A stretch of DNA of 64,000 bases. It comes from Algorimicrobium sp002414705. GTDB lineage: Bacteria > Bacteroidota > Bacteroidia > Flavobacteriales > Flavobacteriaceae. Each line of letters starts with the position of its first letter. The stretch's first letter is position 1. Made by a program: the position numbers and the translations under genes. The stretch lies in contig CAXAUF010000008.1 of assembly GCA_963972425.1 (NCBI GenBank), positions 1-64,000 on the forward strand, given 5' to 3'. Below the pieces are notes generated by a model that saw only the letters and a program-made list of their open reading frames with translations, ran no database searches and was not told the origin of the DNA. Shown here in pieces: positions 26,011 to 35,283 of the stretch.

Positions 26011-27183
26011 TTATTCCTCAACCCGATTATCATCAAAAGCAGATGGTAGTAATTTGGGTATAAACTTTATAACTATTGGCAGTAATAAAGCGCCTCCTGG
26101 TAGTAGAAATATAGCTAAACTTGGTATGGATTTAAAAACATCTAATAATTGATTGTTTACCCGTTTTTGTTCCTCGTCATTTAATTCTCTAACAGTAGAT
26201 TGGCTCAAAAGTTTCATTAAATCTTTACTTTCCCGAAGTTCTTTTAGTAACCGTTTGCTGTTTCTGGAAATCAGTTTGTTTACCATTTCACTAGAATTAT
26301 TGTAAAACGTTTTTACAACATTCTTAGAGCTTAATAGCGCAATCTTATCTTTATGTGTTTCGTAAAAAACATTAATAGCTTTGGTAGCTTCATTGGTGTT
26401 TACGGCTTCCAATTGTAAATCTGCAGATAATTTATTTAAAAAATCATACTCTTTTTTATCAATAAAGGAATCTCCCCAAGCAGCCATACAAGCAATATCT
26501 AATAAGTAATACTTTTCCAAGGATTCTGAAATAAGCGAAATAGCTTCATCATAATCCATTTTCTTGGTGTCATGATATCTTCGTGATTGTTCAAATAAAT
26601 TAATTAAACTCCGATCATAATCACTTTTCAGAATTTTCGAATTTAAAGTCTGAATAACAACTGTTTCAATAGCCGATTCCAGATTTTGAAGATAGATTTC
26701 TGAAATACTTTCTGTTGTTAAATAGGTTTTATAAGCCAATATGTCTGTAAACAACAACGCGTTTGTAATAAAGTAGTTAAAACTTCTTTCAAAAATGTTA
26801 TCATCAATCTGAACCCGTTTATGAATTATCTTTTCAAGCGTAAATACATTTTTATTTCCTCCTAATAATTCTGAAAAAAACGAGGTCTTGTAGGCATTTA
26901 TATGCGTGTAAAAATCAATAATACTATCAACAAAATTAGTGTTTGTGTCTGATGTACTATGAATATAATTAAACGCTATAATTAAATTTACTTTACAAAT
27001 CTCTTCGCTTGTAAAATCAGGATTAGAAACATACTTATTAAAAACCGTCACATTACTTCCGTATATAAATCCGTTTAGCCTAAGTTCTCTGTAAAACGTA
27101 TTTGTAGTCATTGTAGAAAGATTTTTGCTAAAATTTTCTACAAGTAATAATTTATTTATCCAGCCATTTGCTGATGGATTCAT
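26011..27183 (-). CDS. LETM1-related biofilm-associated protein
   Basis: A 390-residue protein with the N-terminus MNPSANGWINKLL, typical of the flavobacterial LETM1-related biofilm-associated family. A long alpha-helical middle follows, with aspartates in YDEAISLI. The C-terminal LETM1-like segment comprises LKELRESKDLMKLLSQSTVREL and a hydrophobic helix (PSLAIFLLPGGALLLPIVI). Family membership is by recognition of both ends. The biofilm link is a family name only; the sequence shows no mechanism. It is a single gene on the minus strand. Confidence 0.82.
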   Translation of the reverse strand: MNPSANGWINKLLLVENFSKNLSTMTTNTFYRELRLNGFIYGSNVTVFNKYVSNPDFTSEEICKVNLIIAFNYIHSTSDTNTNFVDSIIDFYTHINAYKTSFFSELLGGNKNVFTLEKIIHKRVQIDDNIFERSFNYFITNALLFTDILAYKTYLTTESISEIYLQNLESAIETVVIQTLNSKILKSDYDRSLINLFEQSRRYHDTKKMDYDEAISLISESLEKYYLLDIACMAAWGDSFIDKKEYDFLNKLSADLQLEAVNTNEATKAINVFYETHKDKIALLSSKNVVKTFYNNSSEMVNKLISRNSKRLLKELRESKDLMKLLSQSTVRELNDEEQKRVNNQLLDVFKSIPSLAIFLLPGGALLLPIVIKFIPKLLPSAFDDNRVEE

Positions 27184-27413
27184 GTTTTTTAGTTTAAGGG
27201 TGTAAAGATAAATTATTAATCTAAAAAGTTTCTAAAAAATCATGTTATCAAAATTTTAACAAAACCGACTTCAAATTTTGTATATAAGTATATTTCAGAG
27301 TCAACAAGTAATCAGCTAAAAAGTAAAATTATGATTAGTTTAAATTCTAGACGCATATTAGAATAAATAGATTAATAATGACGAATAAACCATAAACTAA
27401 AGAATGGGAAAGG

Positions 27414-27677
27414 TTGATTATTTCTTGTTTTTTTAATGATAGTTTGGTGTTTTATTTAGGAGCATTTAATCATATAGAAGATAATGTTAAAAAAACGTTA
27501 AGTATTATGAAAGAGTTTGTTGTTGGTAATACTTTTGAACCACTTTCAATGTATTATCTTGCTGTAATTTACAAAGCAAATGGTTTGTATGAAGAAGCAA
27601 ATAAACTTAAACCAGAATTGGAATCTAGTTCTTATGAATTAGGACCTATAGTAACCCAAAAAATTTTAAAGATATAA
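27414..27677 (+). pseudogene. Probable 5'-truncated TPR-like gene remnant
   Basis: An 87-codon frame opening at TTG 27414. An in-frame stop lies 18-21 bases upstream (27393-27395) and there is no ATG until LSIMKEF well inside. The C-terminal half (EPLSMYYLAVIYKANGLYEEANKL) looks like one TPR unit at the end of a larger protein. No upstream part of such a protein is recognisable in 27184-27413. It may be a decayed fragment or a small TTG-initiated protein. It sits 18 bases before the next TonB receptor gene. Confidence 0.45.
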
Positions 27678-27695
27678 CTAAAAAGTACTAAAACG

Positions 27696-29936
27696 ATGCC
27701 AACCCAAAACATACTTATATTCTTATTTTCTTTTTTTGTCATGTCACAAATTGGGTATGCACAATCCATAAAGGGAGTTGTTAATAATGAAGAAGGTCAA
27801 CCGCTTGAAAATGTCTATATCTACAATGTAAACACGTTAAGTCATGCACATACCTTATCCAACGGGTTTTTCACCATTGAAAACACTAGTAATGGTGATT
27901 CCTTAACAATCGGTTTATTAGGTTACCAGAAGAAAACTGTAATTGTGAATCAAGATCATTTTAATACGGGATTAGATGTTATGTTACAAAGCAAAACTAT
28001 TCTATTAAATGAATTGGTTATTACAGAACAAGTAAATGCCATGAATAGTATTTCTAAAGTAGATTTGGAAACTAGTCCAGTAAACTCATCTCAAGAAATA
28101 TTACGAAAAGTACCTGGACTAATTATTGGCCAACATGCTGGAGGTGGAAAAGCAGAACAAATATTTTTGCGTGGTTTTGATATAGATCATGGTACAGATA
28201 TTAGTCTTTCTGTAGATGGTATGCCAGTAAATATGGTTTCTCATGCGCATGGTCAAGGCTATAGCGATTTGCATTTTGTTATTCCAGAAACCATTAATAA
28301 TATCAACTTTGGAAAAGGGCCATATTATGCTAATAAAGGTGATTTTGCTACTGCAGGTTATGTGGATTTCCAAACGACTGATAAAATTAACTCCAGTGAA
28401 ATTAGTTTAAGTGTTGGACAGTTTAACTCCTTGAGAACTCTAGGAATGTTTGATTTGTTAAGAAATAATAAACGTTCAAATGCATATGTGGCTTTAGAGT
28501 ATATTGAATTTGATGGTCCTTTTAAATCGCCTCAAAATTTTAATAGAATTAATCTATTTGGAAAATTTAGTACCTATCTAAAAGGCAATGATAAATTATC
28601 TCTTACCGTTTCCCACTTTACAAGTCGTTGGGATGCCTCTGGGCAAATTCCTCAACGCGCAGTAGATAGTGGTTTAATTTCGCGTTTTGGATCTATAGAT
28701 GATACCGAAGGTGGGAATACCTCAAGAAGTAATGTAAACGTGGCTTACGAAGCTATTTTAAAAGGTGATTTGCAGTTTAAAGCCAATGTGTTTTATACTA
28801 AATATGGTTTTGAATTATATTCTAATTTCACCTTCTTTTTAGACGACCCTATTAATGGTGACCAAATTAGGCAGTTTGAAAGTCGGGATATTTTTGGATT
28901 TAATACAGCCTTTATTAAAGACACAAAACTAGGTAACATAGACACAAAAATCACTTCAGGTTTAGGTTTTCGTAATGATATAGTTAATGATGTAGAATTA
29001 TCTCATACATTAAACAGAAATGAAATTCTAAACTATTTAGCATTAGGTGATGTAAATGAAACCAATATGTTTGGTTATGTTAATGCGGAATTTAAGCTAA
29101 ATAAATTTATTATTGCTCCAGCTTTACGTTTGGATTACTTCAAGTTTATGTACAATGATGCTTTGGTAACAGAATATGAAACACTATCTGAAACGAAAAC
29201 AACATTTAGTCCGAAATTAAATTTCTTCTATAATCAGAATAAAAATTTACAATTCTTTTTAAAATCCGGTATAGGTTTTCACTCCAATGACACACGTGTA
29301 GTTGTAGCACAAAGTGGTGAAGATATTCTTCCAAAAGCCTATGGGACCGATTTAGGAGCTATTTGGAAACCATTTCCAAAAATGGTAGTTAACACGGCTT
29401 TATGGTATTTATTTTTAGAACAAGAATTTGTGTATGTTGGCGATGCTGGTATAGTAGAACCAAGTGGTCAATCTGAACGTTACGGACTAGATTTAGGTTT
29501 CAGATACCAATTTACTGATTGGTTGTATTTTGATACAGATGCTACATTTACGCATGCCAGAAGTGTAGAAGAACCAAAAGGTTCCGATTATATTCCATTA
29601 GCGCCAGATTTTACATTAACAGGCGGATTAGCTATAAATGATTTGAATGGTTTTTCGGCAGGAATTCGCTACCGTTATATTGATGACAGACCGGCAAATG
29701 AGGATAACTCTATTGTTGCTGAAGGGTATTTTGTTACCGATTTAAATATGAATTATGCGTTAAATGATAATATTAGCTTTGGTGTAGCTATTGAAAATTT
29801 ATTTGATACCGAATGGAATGAAACACAATTTGCAACTGAATCTAGATTGCAAAATGAAATTAATCCGGTTGAAGAAATTCACTTTACTCCAGGCACACCA
29901 TTTTTTATTAAAGGGATTGTAAGTTATAAGTTTTAA
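27696..29936 (+). CDS. TonB-dependent receptor with a His-rich plug
   Basis: A 746-residue receptor. It has a signal peptide (cleavage near GYAQ-S, residue 23), a CarboxypepD_reg-like domain (24-105), a plug and a beta-barrel ending in KGIVSYKF, the usual terminal aromatic. The plug holds an unusual conserved stretch (GQHAGGGKAEQIFLRGFDID, DHGTDISLSVDGMPVNMV, then SHAHGQGYSDLHF) rich in His and Asp, which suggests a metal or metal complex as substrate. No TonB or SusD neighbour is present. A terminator follows at 30008. Confidence 0.9.
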   Translation: MPTQNILIFLFSFFVMSQIGYAQSIKGVVNNEEGQPLENVYIYNVNTLSHAHTLSNGFFTIENTSNGDSLTIGLLGYQKKTVIVNQDHFNTGLDVMLQSKTILLNELVITEQVNAMNSISKVDLETSPVNSSQEILRKVPGLIIGQHAGGGKAEQIFLRGFDIDHGTDISLSVDGMPVNMVSHAHGQGYSDLHFVIPETINNINFGKGPYYANKGDFATAGYVDFQTTDKINSSEISLSVGQFNSLRTLGMFDLLRNNKRSNAYVALEYIEFDGPFKSPQNFNRINLFGKFSTYLKGNDKLSLTVSHFTSRWDASGQIPQRAVDSGLISRFGSIDDTEGGNTSRSNVNVAYEAILKGDLQFKANVFYTKYGFELYSNFTFFLDDPINGDQIRQFESRDIFGFNTAFIKDTKLGNIDTKITSGLGFRNDIVNDVELSHTLNRNEILNYLALGDVNETNMFGYVNAEFKLNKFIIAPALRLDYFKFMYNDALVTEYETLSETKTTFSPKLNFFYNQNKNLQFFLKSGIGFHSNDTRVVVAQSGEDILPKAYGTDLGAIWKPFPKMVVNTALWYLFLEQEFVYVGDAGIVEPSGQSERYGLDLGFRYQFTDWLYFDTDATFTHARSVEEPKGSDYIPLAPDFTLTGGLAINDLNGFSAGIRYRYIDDRPANEDNSIVAEGYFVTDLNMNYALNDNISFGVAIENLFDTEWNETQFATESRLQNEINPVEEIHFTPGTPFFIKGIVSYKF

Positions 29937-30007
29937 GCTGTTTTTGAAGGTGATTATATTATACTCATAAATTAGCGTATATTAATAAACCTTCTTACTA
30001 GTACACT

Positions 30008-30037
30008 AGCGTTTGTTTTTTACAAACGCTTTTTTTG
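30008..30037 (+). terminator. Intrinsic terminator after the TonB receptor
   Basis: The stem AGCGTTTGT (30008-30016) pairs with ACAAACGCT (30022-30030) around a TTTTT loop, followed by a T run. Confidence 0.85.
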
Positions 30038-30066
30038 TATTTATATAAGCTTATAAATAAACCCGC

Positions 30067-31143
30067 TCAATCCAAATTAAACTCCTGTAAAACAGGTAAT
30101 GCTTCATTATTGAAATTAAATAATGCTTGATTTTCCCATGGCGATCCTTCTGTAGATTCTGTCCCGTTCCAAGCCACGAGTTCTGCTCCCCAATAACAGA
30201 ACCCAATTCCTTTATTTACATTTAAAGATAGGTTTTTAATTTGTCTGATAAATTGTTTCTGTCCGTCTGGTGTTGCAGTAAACTGTGGTAGAATGAGTTG
30301 ATTTTCCAGTCCAACTATATTGTTAGTGAAATCATTATAACCCAATGTAAACGGATAAGCTGTTTCCGCTATTACAATGTGTTTATTATAAGTTGTGCTT
30401 AAAGTGTTCATGGTGTTACTTAAATTAGATAAAGATTTCCCATGCCAAATAGGGTAGTAGGATAGTCCAATAATATCATAATCTAAATTAGAAACTTGAT
30501 TAAAAAACCAATCGGAATTTTCAATACCAGCAAAATGAAGCATAATTTGCGTTCTGCTTGAATGTGTTCTAACAGCATTAATAGCTGAAGTCATTAGCGT
30601 TTTAAACTGATTTATGTTAGTTGATATATTGCCATTAGGATGGAGTATTCCCGAATTAATTTCATTGCCAATCTGGATATAATCAGGATTTAATTCGGTA
30701 ACAACGAGTTCTGTATAATTATAAACAGTTGTATTTAATTCTGCAAACGTTAAACTTTGCCAAGCAGTTGGTGTGGTTTGATTTCCGGGATCTGCCCAAG
30801 TATCAGAATAATGAACGGTTATCCATGTCTTAAAGCCTTTTGTTTTTAGCGTTTCTGAAAATAGTTTGACTTCACCTAATGTTGAATGGCTAGTAGCTGG
30901 ATTTACCCAAAGACGCAAACGAATAGTATTTACTCCGTTTTCTTTAAGAATATCTAGAAAATTGGTAACATTTCCATCAAAATCATAAAAAACAGGATTG
31001 GTTTCAGCTATTTCAGGAAAACTAGAAATATCAACTGCTGAAATAAAATTAGATTCTAAAGGTTCAATATTACTAATGGTTTCATCATCCTTACCACAGG
31101 AAAAAAGTAAGATTATTATAACTAATGAGAAAAATTTATACAT
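30067..31143 (-). CDS. GH53 endo-beta-1,4-galactanase lipoprotein
   Basis: A 358-residue protein with a lipoprotein signal (IILLFSCGKDD; Cys16) and a GH53 TIM barrel. The acid/base Glu161 is in IQIGNEINSG and the nucleophile Glu260 is in IVIAETAYP, both as expected. It would cut beta-1,4-galactan of pectin or arabinogalactan at the cell surface. It begins two bases after the DJ-1 lipoprotein gene, so the two are one operon. No SusC/SusD pair or other glycoside hydrolase is adjacent, which is unusual for a Bacteroidota polysaccharide locus. Confidence 0.92.
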   Translation of the reverse strand: MYKFFSLVIIILLFSCGKDDETISNIEPLESNFISAVDISSFPEIAETNPVFYDFDGNVTNFLDILKENGVNTIRLRLWVNPATSHSTLGEVKLFSETLKTKGFKTWITVHYSDTWADPGNQTTPTAWQSLTFAELNTTVYNYTELVVTELNPDYIQIGNEINSGILHPNGNISTNINQFKTLMTSAINAVRTHSSRTQIMLHFAGIENSDWFFNQVSNLDYDIIGLSYYPIWHGKSLSNLSNTMNTLSTTYNKHIVIAETAYPFTLGYNDFTNNIVGLENQLILPQFTATPDGQKQFIRQIKNLSLNVNKGIGFCYWGAELVAWNGTESTEGSPWENQALFNFNNEALPVLQEFNLD

Positions 31144-31145
31144 AC

Positions 31146-31907
31146 TTAATTACTGGGTTTCCAATTCTGTAAACGCTCCAAATATAAATAGGATTCTACA
31201 AATTTCCGATGTTCAGGATTTGTCATTTTTTCTAATAAATTTAATGCCGAAATGTAGCTTGCTAAATTTCCGTTAGACGAACTAAATTTGCCATCTTCAA
31301 CAAAGGTAACAGTTGCATCATCTTGAACTAATAAATTTGGAAAGTCTTTTTGTAATTGTTCTCCACCACCAATCCAAGTCACAATTTTGTGACCATCAGC
31401 AATACCAGATTTACCAATTAATTGTGCTCCGGCACAATTACTAACAGTATAAGTGGTTTCTTGGTTTTTAGCTTTTATAAAGTCAATTATTTTTTCATTG
31501 TTTACTTGCGCATACATATTATAAGCGCTCGGAACGAAAAGGGCGTCTAATTTTGGGCAGTTTTCAAAATTGTAATCTGGTACAAAATGCATACCTTCTT
31601 CCGTTGAAATGGCTTGACTGGTTTCAGCAATAGTAATAACATTAAATAGTTGTTCTCCAGATTCACTGGCTTTAGCAAAAACATCCGATGTAGCAATAAC
31701 TTCACTTTGCAAAACGCCAGAATACATAAGTAAACCAATAGTCGGTAAATTTTTTTTAAATGGCTTTAAGTGTTTGGTTAATGTATCTGAAGCTGTTCCA
31801 GTGATTTCTGTAGTATCAGGTTTCTCAATATTTTCTTTAGTTGTGTTATTACAATTACATGCAATTAGTGCTATTAGAGAGCTAGTTAAAATGTTTTTTA
31901 GTGTCAT
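31146..31907 (-). CDS. DJ-1/PfpI family lipoprotein
   Basis: A 253-residue protein. It has a predicted lipoprotein signal (SLIALIACNCNN; lipid Cys17) and a linker, then a DJ-1/PfpI fold with the nucleophile-elbow Cys158 in VSNCAGAQL and GHKIVTWIGGGEQ downstream. Intracellular relatives are glyoxalases, chaperones or regulators. An exported lipid-anchored version is less usual. It is the first gene of an operon with the GH53 gene. The reaction is unknown. Confidence 0.85.
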   Translation of the reverse strand: MTLKNILTSSLIALIACNCNNTTKENIEKPDTTEITGTASDTLTKHLKPFKKNLPTIGLLMYSGVLQSEVIATSDVFAKASESGEQLFNVITIAETSQAISTEEGMHFVPDYNFENCPKLDALFVPSAYNMYAQVNNEKIIDFIKAKNQETTYTVSNCAGAQLIGKSGIADGHKIVTWIGGGEQLQKDFPNLLVQDDATVTFVEDGKFSSSNGNLASYISALNLLEKMTNPEHRKFVESYLYLERLQNWKPSN

Positions 31908-32013
31908 AACGTATCGTGTTTTATGATTTGTTTTTTTATTATACTAAACCAAATAAATTATAGATAATAAGTATTGAGTTTTTATAAAAAAAATAAGAAG
32001 GTATCTAAATAGT

Positions 32014-32040
32014 ATAAAAAAAGCTGCACAAGGCAGCCTT
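32014..32040 (-). terminator. Intrinsic terminator after the superoxide dismutase gene
   Basis: On the minus strand, GCTGC (32037-32033) pairs with GCAGC (32027-32023) around a five-base loop, followed by a run of seven T. It lies just downstream of the sod stop codon at 32062. Confidence 0.7.
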
Positions 32041-32061
32041 TTAATAGTTTTTTAGGATTAC

Positions 32062-32661
32062 TTACTCAATGACACCAGCACAACTAACACGTGCTCCAGC
32101 ATCTCCAGTTGGTTGCGTTATAAAATCGTCCTGACCTTTATGTACAATTACGGCTTTTCCAATAATATCTTTAATTGGATCATTACAGCCAATGCACCAT
32201 TGGTCTGTACTGAATGTAATAGTGGCATTTCCTTTTTCGTCGGCTTCTAGATTGCCAATATCTCCTTTATGATATCCTGCTTCATCACCCCATTTTCCGT
32301 GTGGTTCAGCTGTTGGATTCCAATGTCCACCTGAAGATTTTCCGTCATCTGATGAGCAATCGGCTGTTTCGTGTAAATGAATAGCGTGCATGCCTGGTTC
32401 GAATCCGCTAATTATTGCAGTCATACTAACAATTCCGTTTTCTTCAGTAAAAACAACATTTCCAGTAACATTACTGCCGCTTTTTGAGTTTAATTCAGTT
32501 GTTATTTTTTTTATGCTAATAACTTCGTCTTCCATAGGAGTTTCTTCAGTAACCATTTCGGTTTCTGTTGTTTCCATTTCAGTGTTTTCTTTTTTATCAT
32601 TTTTACAACTTGTAGCAAAAGCTAAAGTGGCTACAAGCACTAAAAGGCTTAATTTTTTCAT
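32062..32661 (-). CDS. sodC: Cu/Zn superoxide dismutase, lipoprotein
   Basis: A 199-residue protein with a lipoprotein signal (LAFATSCKND; Cys19) and an acidic Glu/Thr linker. The Cu/Zn SOD domain has copper ligands in HAIHLHETADC and GHWNP, zinc ligands in GHWNPTAEPHG with DIGNL, the active-site GDAGARVSCAGVIE, and a late copper His in AVIVHKGQDD. It dismutates superoxide outside the cytoplasm. Its copper need fits the copper-rich gene content downstream. Confidence 0.95.
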   Translation of the reverse strand: MKKLSLLVLVATLAFATSCKNDKKENTEMETTETEMVTEETPMEDEVISIKKITTELNSKSGSNVTGNVVFTEENGIVSMTAIISGFEPGMHAIHLHETADCSSDDGKSSGGHWNPTAEPHGKWGDEAGYHKGDIGNLEADEKGNATITFSTDQWCIGCNDPIKDIIGKAVIVHKGQDDFITQPTGDAGARVSCAGVIE

Positions 32662-32735
32662 CTGATTTGTTTATTTTTTGTTTATCCGAAAGTTACATAT
32701 TATTTCACATTAAATGAAATATACAGACTTTATTG

Positions 32736-32751
32736 TATGACAATTATCATA
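32736..32751 (+). promoter_or_regulatory. Crp/Fnr-type operator of hemN
   Basis: TATGA-CAATTA-TCATA, a palindrome with a 6-base spacer. Its centre (32743.5) is 29.5 bases before the -7 element TAGTTTTG at 32773-32780, so about -41 from the expected transcript start near 32784. This is the class II activator position. Confidence 0.75.
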
Positions 32752-32772
32752 TTTTGTTTTCTGAAAAGATTT

Positions 32773-32780
32773 TAGTTTTG
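32773..32780 (+). promoter_or_regulatory. hemN -7 promoter element
   Basis: TAGTTTTG matches TAnnTTTG and lies 19 bases before the hemN ATG. Confidence 0.65.
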
Positions 32781-32798
32781 CCTAATAATTAGTTAGGT

Positions 32799-34163
32799 AT
32801 GACAAAATTATTAGTAAATAAATATAATGTAGCTGGTCCTAGGTACACCAGCTATCCAACTGTTCCGTATTGGGATGAATCTTCATTTTCTATTAAAAAA
32901 TGGGAATCAAGCTTGCAACAATCTTTTAAGGAAAGCAACGATAGTGAAGGTATTAGCTTGTACATTCATTTACCGTTTTGCGAGAGTTTATGCACTTTTT
33001 GTGGTTGTAATAAACGCATTACAACGCGTCATGAAGTTGAGTCGCCTTACATTAACTACGTATTGAAAGAATGGCAATTATATGTGGAATTATTGGGACG
33101 TATACCTCAAATTAAGGAATTACATTTGGGTGGTGGAACACCTACATTTTTTTCGCCTAAAAATTTAGAACACTTAATAAATGGTATTTTTTCTATAGCA
33201 GAAAAAGCCGATGATTATGAGTTTAGCTTTGAAGGTCATCCAAATAATACTACTAAAGCGCATTTACAAACATTATATAATTTAGGATTTCGTAGAGTTA
33301 GTTTTGGCGTACAAGATTATAATGAAACCGTACAAAAAGCTATTCATAGAATTCAACCATTTGAAAACGTAAAACGGGTAACTGAAGAAGCTCGTGAAAT
33401 TGGTTATACATCAATTGGTCATGATATTATTTTTGGATTACCATTTCAAACAGAAGAACACGTCGCTGAAACCATTAGCAAAACCAAAGCCTTAATGCCA
33501 GACCGAATAGCCTTTTATAGTTATGCGCATGTGCCATGGATTAAAGGCAATGGTCAGCGTGGTTTTAAGGACAGCGATTTACCTTCAGCAGAAAGTAAGC
33601 GCAGACAATATGAATTAGGTAAGGAGCAACTAGATGCATGTGGTTTTGTAGAAATTGGCATGGATCATTTCGCCTTAAAATCTGATAGTTTATATCAGGC
33701 TACTGAAACTAAAAACCTACATAGAAATTTTATGGGTTATACAGCTAGTAAAACCCAAATAATGATTGGTTTAGGCGTTTCGGCAATTAGCGATAGCTGG
33801 TATGGCTTTGCCCAAAACGAAAAGAAAATTGAAGATTATTATAAGCGTTTAGATGCAGATACGATTCCTGTTTTTAGAGGTCACATACTTAATACGGAAG
33901 ATTTAATTATACGTCGTCATATTTTAAACCTCATGTGTCATTTTGAAACTAGTTGGACATTAGAATCTAACTATTTTATTGAGTTGCCTGATGTTTTAAT
34001 TCAACTTAAAGAGTTAGAAAAAGATGGCTTAATATCTATAAATACAAATTCAATTACTGTTACAGAAAACGGGAAGCCTTATGTTAGGAATGTTTGCATG
34101 GCTTTCGATTTGTTGCTACAGCGAAAAAAGCCAGAGGCACAGCTGTTTTCTATGACCATTTAA
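32799..34163 (+). CDS. hemN: Oxygen-independent coproporphyrinogen III oxidase
   Basis: A 454-residue radical SAM enzyme. The [4Fe-4S] cluster cysteines are Cys61, Cys65 and Cys68 in CESLCTFCGC. The SAM-binding LHLGGGTPTFFSP and the HemN region YSYAHVPW follow. It converts coproporphyrinogen III to protoporphyrinogen IX without oxygen, so haem can be made for cytochromes during low-oxygen growth. It is preceded by a Crp/Fnr-like operator at the activating position and followed by a universal stress gene. Confidence 0.96.
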   Translation: MTKLLVNKYNVAGPRYTSYPTVPYWDESSFSIKKWESSLQQSFKESNDSEGISLYIHLPFCESLCTFCGCNKRITTRHEVESPYINYVLKEWQLYVELLGRIPQIKELHLGGGTPTFFSPKNLEHLINGIFSIAEKADDYEFSFEGHPNNTTKAHLQTLYNLGFRRVSFGVQDYNETVQKAIHRIQPFENVKRVTEEAREIGYTSIGHDIIFGLPFQTEEHVAETISKTKALMPDRIAFYSYAHVPWIKGNGQRGFKDSDLPSAESKRRQYELGKEQLDACGFVEIGMDHFALKSDSLYQATETKNLHRNFMGYTASKTQIMIGLGVSAISDSWYGFAQNEKKIEDYYKRLDADTIPVFRGHILNTEDLIIRRHILNLMCHFETSWTLESNYFIELPDVLIQLKELEKDGLISINTNSITVTENGKPYVRNVCMAFDLLLQRKKPEAQLFSMTI

Positions 34164-34183
34164 AAAAATAAGAACATAAACTA

Positions 34184-34203
34184 ATAAATAAATAAATAAA
34201 TAA
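34184..34203. repeat. TAAA tetranucleotide tandem repeat
   Basis: Almost five copies of TAAA lie between hemN and the universal stress gene, 52 bases before the latter's start. A change in copy number could alter promoter spacing or the leader. Confidence 0.6.
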
Positions 34204-34254
34204 TCAAGAAACGTTTGCACATCCTGTTTTCGTTTTTATAAAAACTACCACATC

Positions 34255-35085
34255 ATGAAAAAAATAATTGTACCAATAGATTTCTCTGAATATTCTGAAT
34301 ATGCATTGGAAACGGCTGCTATTTTAGCCAAAAAAAATAATTCTGAAATTTTAGCTTTACATATGCTTGAATTGTCTGAAGCTATTTTAACAAAGGATTC
34401 AAGCGATCAAATGGAATCATTGTTTTTTATGAAGTTAGCCGAAAAACGCTTTACTGAATTTTTAGACAAGCCGTATTTAGAAGGTATTCAGGTAACACCT
34501 ATTGTTAAACATTTTAAAGTTTTTACAGAGGTTAATGAGGTAGCTAAAGAAAACCAAGCGGATTTAGTTATTATGGGATCTCAAGGTAGTAGCGGAATTA
34601 AAGAGTTTTTTGTGGGCTCTAATACAGAAAAGGTGGTGCGGTATTCTGAAATCCCAGTTTTAGTTATAAAACATAATCCTATTTTAACGGAATTTGATAC
34701 GGTTGTGTTTGCATCCGATTTTTCTGATGATGCAGTTTCAGCTTATCTAAAAGCAAAAACTATGTGTGATACCTTAAAAGCCAACATGCATTTAGTATAT
34801 GTTAATCTACCAGGCGAAAACTTTAAAAGTACCGCGGAAATGGAAGGGAAGATTGTTACTTTCCTTAAAAAAGCAGAAGGTGATTTAGACAGTCTTTCTA
34901 AAGTAACCTATGTAAGTGATTATACTGTAGAACAAGGTATTTCAAACTTTGCTAATTTAATAGGAGCAGATTTGGTTGCTATAGCTACCCATGGAAGAAA
35001 AGGTATTGCTCATTTCTTTGAAGGAAGTATTTCTGAAGACGTTGCAAACCATTCAACATTACCAGTTATGACATTTAAAATTTAA
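34255..35085 (+). CDS. Universal stress protein, two tandem USP domains
   Basis: A 276-residue protein with two USP domains (about 1-140 and 150-276). The first has a good nucleotide-binding motif (VIMGSQGSSGIKEFFVGSN) and the second has AIATHGRKGIAHFFEGS. Each domain begins with the typical strand (IIVPIDFSEYSEYAL, TVVFASDFSDDAV). Such proteins often appear in Fnr-type regulons and aid survival at low energy. It lies 91 bases after hemN on the same strand and may be read through from the hemN promoter. Confidence 0.93.
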   Translation: MKKIIVPIDFSEYSEYALETAAILAKKNNSEILALHMLELSEAILTKDSSDQMESLFFMKLAEKRFTEFLDKPYLEGIQVTPIVKHFKVFTEVNEVAKENQADLVIMGSQGSSGIKEFFVGSNTEKVVRYSEIPVLVIKHNPILTEFDTVVFASDFSDDAVSAYLKAKTMCDTLKANMHLVYVNLPGENFKSTAEMEGKIVTFLKKAEGDLDSLSKVTYVSDYTVEQGISNFANLIGADLVAIATHGRKGIAHFFEGSISEDVANHSTLPVMTFKI

Positions 35086-35126
35086 ATTTTTCATTAGAGT
35101 TTTTCATAGTAATTTTTGTTAGTAGT

Positions 35127-35163
35127 AAAAGAGTCAAGCTTTGTGTTTGGCTCTTTTTTTTTG
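35127..35163 (+). terminator. Intrinsic terminator after the universal stress gene
   Basis: The stem AAAAGAGTCAA (35127-35137) pairs with TTGGCTCTTTT (35147-35157), with one G-T wobble, and is followed by a T run. Confidence 0.75.
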
Positions 35164-35218
35164 TATTTTATATGTATAACAAGTAAATAAAAATTAAATA
35201 AGATAAAAATATACGAAA

Positions 35219-35234
35219 TATGATTTTTGTCATA
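35219..35234 (+). promoter_or_regulatory. Crp/Fnr-type operator of the nos operon
   Basis: TATGA-TTTTTG-TCATA, centre 35226.5, is 29.5 bases before the -7 element TATTTTTG at 35256-35263. This is the same geometry as at hemN. Confidence 0.78.
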
Positions 35235-35255
35235 TTTTAAAAGTCATGTTATAAT

Positions 35256-35263
35256 TATTTTTG
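35256..35263 (+). promoter_or_regulatory. nos operon -7 promoter element
   Basis: TATTTTTG matches TAnnTTTG, 21 bases before the first start codon at 35284. Confidence 0.65.
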
Positions 35264-35283
35264 ACCCATAAATTAAATACACT

